A stretch of 32,362 nt of DNA from Pseudomonadota bacterium (GTDB lineage: Bacteria > Pseudomonadota > Gammaproteobacteria > Xanthomonadales > Ahniellaceae), in NCBI GenBank assembly GCA_022705045.1, contig JAKJFE010000024.1:1-32362 (forward strand), in the 5' to 3' direction. A program made the translations under genes and the position numbers. Below the pieces are notes generated by a model. The model saw nothing but the letters and a program-made list of their open reading frames with translations, was not told the DNA's origin and made no database searches. Shown piece by piece: positions 26,748 through 32,362 of this stretch (position 1 is its first letter; every line of letters starts with the position of its first letter).

Positions 26748-28034
26748 TCAGATGAAGCGCAAGGTTGCGACAGCCCCGCGGGTGTCGCCCGGCGCCAGGC
26801 TGACGCGCCAGCCGTACAGATCGCAGAGCCGCTTGACGATGGCGAGGCCGAGCCCCGCGCCCTTGCCACCCGCGCCGTCACCACGCACGCCACGCGTGAA
26901 CAAGCGATCGACATCCTTGGCATCCACGCCCGGTCCTTCGTCCTCGACGCGCACGCCATGGGCTTCGACCACCACGCGGATCTCGCCCTGCGGCGTGTAG
27001 CGAACGGCATTGCCGACCAGATTCGACAAGGCCACCGACAACACGGCCGAGGGCGCGCCAACCGTCACTGGCTCGCTGTCCCGGCGCACGATCCTTACGT
27101 CCAGCGGCTTGCCACCGATCTGCGCGCGCTGGGTTTCGACGACCTGCTCGACCACGGCGACGACATCGGTGGCCTCGGCATGCGCCGGCCCCTGGCGTTC
27201 GTTGCGCGAGAGCAGGAGCAGCGCCTCGATCAATTCGTTCGACTGCCGCGCCGCCCGGTCGATGCGGAGCAGGCGCTGACGCGTCTTCTCGGGCAAGTCG
27301 TTCTGCGCCAACAGCAGTTCGGCAGCGCCACGGATCACCGCGATCGGTGTGCGCAGTTCATGGGACACATCGGCGTTGAACTCGCGGTCGCGGATCACGA
27401 GTTCGGTCAGTTTGGACGAATAGTCGTCGAGCGTGGCCGCGAGTTGGCCGACTTCATCATTCGCGAAATGCGGCGCCAGCGCCTCCGGACCCGCGCCCTT
27501 GCCGAATTGCGACAGCCGCGCAGCCAGGTCGGCTACCGGCCGCATCACCCGCGACGCCGACCAGAACGCGATCAGGGCCGACAACCCGGCGAACACGAAC
27601 ACGACGACGACCAGGCCCCAAGTCAGGCGATTGCGCAGGCGCAACTCGTGCGAAATGTCGTACTGCAGGAAGTACCAGGTGCTGCCGGTCTTGCGGACGG
27701 CCAGCTTGTAGGCGACCGGCCCGCCACTCTGGGCATCGTCGGTGATCGTGTACACCCCGTCAGCCAGATCGCGCCATTTCAGCGGGACGTTCGCGCGTTT
27801 GCGTTCGGAGAACGAAAAACCCTCGATGCGCGAGAACGCCGGCTGAGCGTTCGGATCACGCTCGAGTGCACGCGCATGATTCTCCAGTTCGAAACTGAGC
27901 TGTCGCCCGATCAACTGGTCTTCGAGATAGCCGCGCAACAACACCGCCGACAGTGCGAACGCAGCCGTCAGCAGACTGCCGAACAGAAAGAACGACAGGA
28001 TGATGCGGCTTCTAAGCCGGCGTCGATACCGCAT
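26748..28034 (-). CDS. Sensor histidine kinase
   Basis: This is a 428-residue inner-membrane kinase. Transmembrane helix 1 (about 10-33) is followed by a periplasmic domain of about 100 residues (34-137) and helix 2 (about 138-160). A HAMP-like linker follows, then HisKA with FNADVSHELRTPI (phospho-acceptor His225). The HATPase domain has LSNLVGNAVRYTP (N box), VRVEDEGPGVD (G1) and GAGLGLAIVKRL (G2). The periplasmic domain has no strong match in memory and lacks an obvious acidic PhoQ-type patch. The start overlaps the response regulator by 23 bp, so the two are co-expressed. No terminator separates it from tonB downstream, so read-through into the iron operon is possible. Confidence 0.92.
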   Translation of the reverse strand: MRYRRRLRSRIILSFFLFGSLLTAAFALSAVLLRGYLEDQLIGRQLSFELENHARALERDPNAQPAFSRIEGFSFSERKRANVPLKWRDLADGVYTITDDAQSGGPVAYKLAVRKTGSTWYFLQYDISHELRLRNRLTWGLVVVVFVFAGLSALIAFWSASRVMRPVADLAARLSQFGKGAGPEALAPHFANDEVGQLAATLDDYSSKLTELVIRDREFNADVSHELRTPIAVIRGAAELLLAQNDLPEKTRQRLLRIDRAARQSNELIEALLLLSRNERQGPAHAEATDVVAVVEQVVETQRAQIGGKPLDVRIVRRDSEPVTVGAPSAVLSVALSNLVGNAVRYTPQGEIRVVVEAHGVRVEDEGPGVDAKDVDRLFTRGVRGDGAGGKGAGLGLAIVKRLCDLYGWRVSLAPGDTRGAVATLRFI

Positions 28035-28704
28035 CCGGATCGCTCAGGCTGTAACCGATGCCGTGTCGGGTGTGGATCAGCGCCTTGCCGAAAGGCTTGT
28101 CGATCGCCGCACGCAGACCGTGGATATGCACGCGCAACGAATCGCTGTCGGGCAGTTCCTCGCCCCAGACGCGCAGTTCGAGTTCGCGCCGCGTCACTAC
28201 CGACGGCGACGATTCCATCAGGCATTGCAGCAGCTTCAAGCCAATCGGATTCAGCGTGATGGCCTTGCCGGCACGGCTGATCTGCAGGGTGTCGAGATTG
28301 AAGCTGAGGTCGCCGACCGCCAGCAGTCGCGTGCTCGGCGCACGACCACGCTTGCCGAGCACGTTGATGCGTGCCTCGATTTCCTGCAAGGCGAACGGCT
28401 TGACCATGTAGTCGTCGGCACCGCTGTCGAATCCCGCGAGCTTCTGGTCGAGCGCATCGCGCGCGGTCAGCATCAGTATCGGCGTATGTCGATGCGACTC
28501 GGCACGCAGACGCTTGCAGACCTGAAGCCCGTCCATGCCCGGCAGGGTCAGGTCGAGAATGATCACGTCGAACGGCTCGCTCATCGCCATGTGCAAGCCG
28601 CGGATGCCGTCGGCGGCGAAGTCGACGATGTGACCGCGGTCGGCAAGATAGTCGCCAAGATTGGCGGCGAGGTCGGAATTGTCTTCGATGACGAGGATGT
28701 GCAT
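28012..28704 (-). CDS. OmpR-family response regulator
   Basis: This is a 230-residue protein. The receiver domain (1-115) has the acidic residues IEDN (7-9), phospho-acceptor Asp51 (IILDLTLPGMDG), Thr in MLTAR and Lys in DDYMVKPF. The C-terminal winged helix (about 130-225) has LNPIGLKLLQCLMES and SLRVHIHGLRAAIDKPFGKALIHTRHGIGYSL. The ATG at 28704 (MHILVIEDN) is certain by homology. The open frame upstream reads through a terminator and is spurious. It pairs with the histidine kinase and probably binds the direct repeats upstream of its own gene (see the leader entry). Confidence 0.94.
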   Translation of the reverse strand: MHILVIEDNSDLAANLGDYLADRGHIVDFAADGIRGLHMAMSEPFDVIILDLTLPGMDGLQVCKRLRAESHRHTPILMLTARDALDQKLAGFDSGADDYMVKPFALQEIEARINVLGKRGRAPSTRLLAVGDLSFNLDTLQISRAGKAITLNPIGLKLLQCLMESSPSVVTRRELELRVWGEELPDSDSLRVHIHGLRAAIDKPFGKALIHTRHGIGYSLSDPDAVSTPA

Positions 28705-28750
28705 GGGCGAAGAATAGGTGTGTGGCGACGCAATCCGGAAGAGGCGCACC

Positions 28751-28862
28751 AAAGAAAAAGCCCGAGGAGGTTCTGAGAACCGCCTCGGGCTCAAGCTACT
28801 GCCCCGATTACCGTAATCTGCTCGCCATCCGTCAGGGAGGAGTGTGTGCAGGTCTTGGTGAG
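28751..28862 (-). ncRNA. Candidate small RNA or attenuated leader ahead of the response regulator
   Basis: The promoter-like part at 28900-28866 would start a transcript near 28862. This transcript contains a GATTAC/GTAATC inverted repeat (28806-28818) and ends in a canonical terminator (28759-28791, then TTTTTCTTT on the minus strand to about 28751). The response regulator ATG lies only 47 bp beyond. This is therefore either a ~110-nt small RNA gene or an attenuator controlling the two-component operon. No known RNA family is recognised. A short T-A-rich patch TATTCT (28719-28714) could serve as a separate -10 for the regulator. Confidence 0.5.
28759..28791 (-). terminator. Strong Rho-independent terminator
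   Basis: AGCCCGAGG (28759-28767) pairs with CCTCGGGCT (28783-28791). One A/G mismatch follows, then GGTTCT pairs with AGAACC inside. On the minus strand the stem is directly followed by TTTTTCTTT (28759-28751). This is the clearest intrinsic terminator in the window. It lies downstream of rimK and just before the response regulator start. Confidence 0.88.
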
Positions 28863-28865
28863 GCC

Positions 28866-28900
28866 ATCCTAGGTGCAACGGGATTAAATCGATGTTAAGC
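28866..28900 (-). promoter_or_regulatory. Promoter with tandem TTAA repeats, PhoP-box-like
   Basis: The minus strand reads GCTTAA (28900-28895), N5, ATTTAA (28889-28884), a direct repeat with 11-bp spacing. A -10-like TAGGAT (28871-28866) lies 12 bp further. Direct hexamer repeats with an 11-bp period, placed about 12 bp before the -10, are the layout of PhoP-activated OmpR-family promoters. The first half-site overlaps the rimK stop codon. Binding by the adjacent response regulator (autoregulation) is inferred. Confidence 0.5.
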
Positions 28901-29908
28901 GCGTGACCGCCGGTTCGATCGCTGTTTTCCCGCCTTTTTCATGGGCTTGGCGCTCCGGGTTGAGGCCGCACGCGACAGCGGCGGTTGTGGTTTCGAGGGC
29001 GTCGACTGGCGACGTTCAGCGCGCGTTTCGGCTTGTCGCACGCGCCGCTCCAGGTAAGCCACGATCTCGCCGGCGACATCGACGCCGGTCGCGGCTTCGA
29101 TGCCTTCGAGACCGGGCGACGAGTTCACCTCGAGCACCAGCGGTCCACGCTTCGAACGCAGCAGATCGACACCGGCGATGCCGAGCCCCATCACCGCCGC
29201 GGCGCGGATCGCGGTATCGGTTTCTTCGGCCGTCAAACGTGTCGCTTCGGCGGTGCCGCCGCGATGCAGGTTCGAACGGAATTCGCCGGCCTTGGCCTGG
29301 CGACGCATGGCCGCAATGACCTTGCCGCCGACGACGAAGCAGCGCACGTCCGCGCCTTTGGCCTCGCCGATGAATTCCTGCACCAGGAAATTCGCGTAGA
29401 GGCCGCGGAAGGCTTCGATGACCGAGCGCGATCCGGTGAGTTTCTCGGCCAGCACCACGCCCTGCCCCTGCGCGCCCTCGACCAGCTTGATCACGTGCGG
29501 TGGCTTGCCGAGCATGGCGAGCAGGTCGCCGGTGTCGTCCGGGTTGTCGCCGAACACGGTGCCCGGCAGGCCGAGCCCCTGCTGCGCCAGCAGTTGCAGG
29601 CAGTGCAATTTGTCACGCGCACGCACCACGGCGTCGGCGCGGTTCGGCGTGAACACGCCCATCATCTCGAACTGGCGCAACACCGCCGTGCCGTAACGCG
29701 TGATCGACGCGCCGATGCGCGGAATCACCGCATCCATCGGCGCGAGTTCCTTGCCCTTGTAATGCATGTCGAAGCGACCGGGATCGATGCGCATGTAGCA
29801 GCGCAGCGGGTCGAGCACGCGCACGGTGTGGTGGCGCGCGCGCGCCGCTTCGATCAGTCGGTGCGTCGAATACAGACGGCTGTTGCGCGACAGGATCGCG
29901 ATCTTCAT
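28895..29908 (-). CDS. rimK: Ribosomal protein bS6-L-glutamate ligase RimK
   Basis: This is a 337-residue ATP-grasp ligase. It starts [22 protein letters not shown], with [22 protein letters not shown] (about 65-86). The ATP-grasp core is [56 protein letters not shown] and [24 protein letters not shown]. It adds glutamates to the C-terminus of ribosomal protein bS6 in the cytoplasm. A Ser/Arg/Lys-rich tail of about 40 residues ([14 protein letters not shown] to the end) extends past the usual ~300-residue length. The ATG overlaps the upstream protease stop by 4 bp. The longer open frame to 30475 is a shadow. Confidence 0.95.
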   Translation of the reverse strand: MKIAILSRNSRLYSTHRLIEAARARHHTVRVLDPLRCYMRIDPGRFDMHYKGKELAPMDAVIPRIGASITRYGTAVLRQFEMMGVFTPNRADAVVRARDKLHCLQLLAQQGLGLPGTVFGDNPDDTGDLLAMLGKPPHVIKLVEGAQGQGVVLAEKLTGSRSVIEAFRGLYANFLVQEFIGEAKGADVRCFVVGGKVIAAMRRQAKAGEFRSNLHRGGTAEATRLTAEETDTAIRAAAVMGLGIAGVDLLRSKRGPLVLEVNSSPGLEGIEAATGVDVAGEIVAYLERRVRQAETRAERRQSTPSKPQPPLSRAASTRSAKPMKKAGKQRSNRRSRA

Positions 29909-30477
29909 GGGTGCGGCTCCGGCGTGCGGCGGGTCTTGCGCGTGCGCTCGCCAAGCACGAAGGAACGCGCCGGGTCGACGATGATGCGCCCGGCCAGCGC
30001 GGTGCGTCCGAGCAGCATCGGAAACATCATGCCATGGCGATTGGTCAGGTTCGTTTCGATGTCGAACCGGTCGCCGCCGAGACGGATGCAGGTGCGGATG
30101 AATGGACGCAGCTCCGAACGTCCGCCGGAATCGGTGACCTTGCGCCGGTCCGACAATGGCGCCTCGAGCCAACGCGCGCGACGCCCCGACCGCGTCTTCG
30201 CATCGAGTGCGAAACGCACCCAGACCGCGCCGTCGCGCTCGAACTCCTCGATCGCTTCGACATGCAGGCTGGACGAGCGCGCGCCGGTGTCGAGCTTGGC
30301 CTTGATCGAACGCACGCCGAAATCCGGCAGCGCCAGCCATTCGCGCCAGCCGAGCACACGCGGGAACGCTGCTTTTTGGGATTCCGTATCCGTCACGATC
30401 TCGCCTGCGTCCACCGGGGCCGGCACCTTCGCGCGGCCTGCGGTCGACGTCAATGCCGAAAGCGGCGTGATCCACAT
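29905..30477 (-). CDS. RimB-like retropepsin-type protease (DUF785, 'ATP-dependent zinc protease')
   Basis: This is a 190-residue protein. After a variable start it has [32 protein letters not shown] (about 41-72). The DTGA at 63-66 is the retropepsin-like catalytic motif, and [30 protein letters not shown] is the C-terminal family signature. In Pseudomonas the equivalent RimB, encoded beside rimK, modifies or trims glutamylated bS6. The coupled stop-start (4 bp) with rimK supports that role. The ATG at 30477 has only a weak ribosome-binding site, and a start a few codons later (for example a GTG near residue 28) is possible. Confidence 0.83.
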   Translation of the reverse strand: MWITPLSALTSTAGRAKVPAPVDAGEIVTDTESQKAAFPRVLGWREWLALPDFGVRSIKAKLDTGARSSSLHVEAIEEFERDGAVWVRFALDAKTRSGRRARWLEAPLSDRRKVTDSGGRSELRPFIRTCIRLGGDRFDIETNLTNRHGMMFPMLLGRTALAGRIIVDPARSFVLGERTRKTRRTPEPHP

Positions 30478-30546
30478 CAATCCGGCAGCAGGTCGCCCTT
30501 GAACGCTCGCACGCCTTGATCCATGTTGGCGATGAGGAGTGAATCG

Positions 30547-31770
30547 ATGAGATCGGAAGGTCGATCGCAGCGTCCGCTGAATGAACGTCTGCGCGCCCGC
30601 GCGGCGCGGCTGTCGCCGATCCTGTTCGGTTTCGATCTCACCGCCGAAGAACGGCGCGAGCAGCAACGCGTGTTGCGCGAGCGTCTGGCGAGCATGGCCT
30701 GGATCGTGGCCATCGGCGTACTGGCCTGGATTCCGGTGGACCTGCAGACGTTGTCGACACCGGCAGCCTCGCACGTGCTCAGCCTGCGTCTGATCTTGGC
30801 GATCCTGCTCATCCTGATCGCCCGGATGCAGCGCAGCGAACGATGCTGGCCGCCGGTGTTCACTCTGGCGGCGTTCATCGCCTTGCAAGCACTGGGCTTC
30901 GCCTGGATGGAAGCAAACATTCCAGCCGATGCTCCGCCCCTGCTGCGCATCGGTTATGGCTTGTTTCCCTTCGTCGTGGCGGCACAGATCGCGGTATTCC
31001 CGCTGCCCTTGCTGGTGTCGCTGATGTTGTCTCTGCCTGCGCTCGGGCTGTTGCTGCTGCCGGCCTGGCAGGGTCCGTTCGCACCGGAGATGTCGTTGTA
31101 CGGCGGTGTATGGCTGCTGCTGCTGATCGTGCTGATCTCGGCTTGGGCCGGCATGTCGCAACTGTCACTGCTGCTCGATCTGCTGCGCGCGCGCAACGAC
31201 GCCGCGCACGACGGCCTGACCGGGCTCGCCAACCGGCGCAGCGCGATGGCGCGGCTGGATGCGGATATCGCTCAGGCGCATCGGCATGGCCAGCCGCTGA
31301 GCCTGCTGACGCTCGACCTCGACCACTTCAAGCGCATCAACGACGCCTACGGCCACGCCGCCGGCGATCGCGTGCTGACCGAGTTCGCCACGGTCCTGCG
31401 CGAGAGCCTGCGCCTTGGCGATGTCGGCGCCCGCATCGGCGGCGAGGAATTCATCGCCCTTTTGCCGCAGACCGATGCACTCGCGGCACTGCAGGTGGCG
31501 GAACGCATTCGCGAGCAATGCGAAGCGCGCCGGATCGCGAGCGACGAGGGCGCCGAGATCCGCTTCACCATCAGCATCGGCCTGAGCGAACTCGCCCCGT
31601 ACGAAGATGCCGCGCATCTGCTTGCACGCGCCGACCGCGCGCTCTATCGCGCCAAGAATTCGGGACGGAACCGCGTGGTCGCGGACGGACTGGAGCGGGT
31701 GAAGGGAATCGAACCCTCGTCACTTGGTTGGGAACCAAGAGCTCTACCATTGAGCTACACCCGCCCATGA
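30547..31770 (+). CDS. Membrane diguanylate cyclase (GGDEF)
   Basis: This is a 407-residue protein. Its N-terminus has about six hydrophobic helices (about 50-215) with no recognisable sensor domain. The GGDEF domain (about 225-385) contains [35 protein letters not shown] and the active-site GGEEF ([10 protein letters not shown]). It should make cyclic di-GMP at the inner membrane. The ATG at 30547 has AGGAGT 7 nt upstream and is preferred to 30523 and 30532. The last ~26 codons (from [14 protein letters not shown]) are antisense to tRNA-Gly. The tail [22 protein letters not shown] is thus a translation of the tRNA complement, not conserved GGDEF sequence. Confidence 0.9.
   Translation: MRSEGRSQRPLNERLRARAARLSPILFGFDLTAEERREQQRVLRERLASMAWIVAIGVLAWIPVDLQTLSTPAASHVLSLRLILAILLILIARMQRSERCWPPVFTLAAFIALQALGFAWMEANIPADAPPLLRIGYGLFPFVVAAQIAVFPLPLLVSLMLSLPALGLLLLPAWQGPFAPEMSLYGGVWLLLLIVLISAWAGMSQLSLLLDLLRARNDAAHDGLTGLANRRSAMARLDADIAQAHRHGQPLSLLTLDLDHFKRINDAYGHAAGDRVLTEFATVLRESLRLGDVGARIGGEEFIALLPQTDALAALQVAERIREQCEARRIASDEGAEIRFTISIGLSELAPYEDAAHLLARADRALYRAKNSGRNRVVADGLERVKGIEPSSLGWEPRALPLSYTRP
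31691..31764 (-). tRNA. tRNA-Gly (anticodon CCC), with encoded CCA
   Basis: The minus strand folds as a complete cloverleaf: acceptor GCGGGTG/CACCCGC, D-arm GCTC-AATGGTA-GAGC, and anticodon arm CTTGG-TTCCCAA-CCAAG (anticodon CCC). A 4-nt variable loop follows, then the T-arm GAGGG-TTCGATT-CCCTT, discriminator T and the genomic CCA at 31693-31691. It decodes GGG. The gene lies entirely within the 3' end of the GGDEF reading frame on the opposite strand. Confidence 0.97.
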
Positions 31771-31785
31771 CCCGATGAAGGATGG

Positions 31786-31805
31786 ACGTCCCCTGATGGG
31801 GACGT
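31786..31805. repeat. Perfect 8-bp hairpin upstream of the tRNA
   Basis: ACGTCCCC (31786-31793), TGAT loop, GGGGACGT (31798-31805). It sits about 20 bp upstream of the tRNA 5' end on the tRNA strand and 15 bp past the GGDEF stop on the other. It could end GGDEF transcription or shape the tRNA leader. No T-run follows. Confidence 0.5.
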
Positions 31806-31838
31806 ATCCCCACGGGGGTTAGGTTGTAACAGACCTGT

Positions 31839-32088
31839 CTAGCGACAGGCTACCAAGCGGAATTCAGCATCCTTTCGGATCGGGGCGATCTTTTCATCCC
31901 CTATCCCGACCATTACAGCCGGGCGTTCGCTTTCTCCGCTCTCCTGTTTCCGCCGACGTATCAATGCACCTTGCGGCGCATCTTGTTCCCGATGACTGAA
32001 ACCCTGACAGGGAGGGCCACCAAGCAACACATCGACGGAGTTGGCACGTTCCGTACAAGCAACAGGAACGACCGGGTTCTACCTTTTC
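31839..32088 (-). pseudogene. Relic of a DNA (cytosine-5) methyltransferase
   Basis: A short frame reads NPVVPVACTERANSVDVLLG followed by GPPCQGFSHREQDAPQ. The core GGPPCQGFS is motif IV of C5 DNA methyltransferases, with the catalytic Cys in PCQ, and DVLLGG before it is the usual lead-in. Upstream the frame is closed by TAG and TGA. Downstream it diverges after about 15 residues and ends at TAG (31839-31841). No other methyltransferase motif is seen in any frame, so at most a fragment survives. Chance resemblance is possible but the nine-residue core is specific. Confidence 0.45.
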
Positions 32089-32362
32089 GCCGGAGGTCAA
32101 ATATCAGCGTGTTTCCACCAAGCACGGAAACAACTGACCTCGATCCCATTTTGGGCAGGGCCCAACTGCATTTGGCCCTTCGAGCTTTACGACGATTCGA
32201 CGGTAGTTCGCTTGCGCTAACCCTTTCGTTCCAGCCTAGCAGGCTGTTGAGAATCCTCGATTTCGAACCGATCGCCGCGATGGCGGTGTCGGTACTGCAT
32301 CCGGATTTCGATGATTCGTCTGGTTCGCGCCCGCTTTCGCGGGTGGTTTGACCCCGCTCGGG

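Larger units (their letters stand above)
31771..32362. other. 592-bp stretch without a convincing intact gene
   Basis: This right edge holds only hairpins (31786-31805; CCTGTC/GACAGG at 31834-31849; GTTTCC/GGAAAC at 32111-32131) and a methyltransferase-like fragment. A sequence resembling the end of an insertion sequence (CAGGCTGTTGAGAA near 32239) is also present. A 126-codon plus-strand frame (31971-32351) has no recognisable motif and no ribosome-binding site, and is not called. Base composition looks less GC-rich than neighbouring genes. Confidence 0.6.

Noticed and set aside
28829..28870. A possible leader peptide MASPRPAHTPP upstream of the response regulator, like Pro-rich mgt leaders
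   Set aside because: Its ATG overlaps the proposed -10 hexamer, so it would not be transcribed from that promoter, and it has no ribosome-binding site.
28705..28878. N-terminal extension of the response regulator from a TTG at 28878
   Set aside because: The frame crosses a strong intrinsic terminator, and the receiver domain begins exactly at the ATG at 28704.
31818..32166. Integron attC-like core sites GTTAGGT (31818-31824) and GCCCAAC (32160-32166)
   Set aside because: The partner inverse sites needed within about 60-140 bp are missing for both, and no integrase is present.
31971..32351. A 126-codon plus-strand frame at the right end
   Set aside because: No ribosome-binding site, no recognisable domain, and it overlaps the methyltransferase fragment on the other strand.

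Overview
The window is GC-rich, gene-dense chromosomal DNA from a gammaproteobacterium. It most resembles a member of Lysobacterales (Xanthomonadales), such as the Rhodanobacteraceae or Lysobacteraceae. This placement is an inference from gene content: a pcm-tolC pair, a fimU-pilV-pilW minor-pilin cluster, an ECF sigma factor overlapping a Ser/Thr kinase with TPR repeats, a Fiu/PiuC iron operon, and xanthomonad/pseudomonad-type REP sequences with a GTAGGAGC head. No rRNA is present to confirm it.

Layout. 1-1911 (minus) holds three type IV minor pilins (FimU-like, PilV, and PilW cut by the left edge). 2193-4220 (minus) is pcm-tolC with a terminator. 4425-7030 (plus) is a tightly overlapping run: an MCE/MlaD protein, an ABC-type auxiliary lipoprotein, a 186-residue protein that looks like the DNA polymerase III psi subunit HolD, and RimI. 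7053-8288 is a head-to-head REP pair (a REPIN-like element) split by an intact 1153-bp IS110-family element. 8296-13170 (minus) has valS, an NTF2-like lipoprotein and an ArnT-like glycosyltransferase. 13256-16634 (minus) is the kinase-TPR and ECF sigma pair. 16884-18320 (plus) has a single-domain globin and ilvE. 18363-19342 (minus) is an uncharacterised protein plus a P-loop kinase. 19570-21617 (plus) has a GntP permease and an ORF6N-domain protein. 21639-26638 (minus) is an iron-uptake operon, tonB - fiu-like receptor - FMN alpha-hydroxyacid oxidase - piuC, with a recognisable promoter overlapped by a palindromic operator. 26748-28704 (minus) is an OmpR-type two-component system. 28751-28862 is a candidate small RNA or attenuated leader with its own promoter-like sequence and a strong terminator. 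28895-30477 (minus) is a RimB-like protease and rimK, divergent from a GGDEF diguanylate cyclase whose 3' end runs antisense through a tRNA-Gly(CCC). The last ~590 bp hold no convincing gene, only a relic carrying a C5-methyltransferase motif.

The standout is the IS110 element. Its 209-nt leader, read on the transposase strand, folds as two successive stem-loops. The first loop carries two short segments complementary to the two halves of the very REP it interrupts. The second carries two segments complementary to the element's own two ends. All are in the order LTG-RTG-LDG-RDG described for IS110 bridge RNAs, with a GC core dinucleotide. Removing 1153 bp restores a perfect REP, so the target, donor and guide can all be read from one locus.
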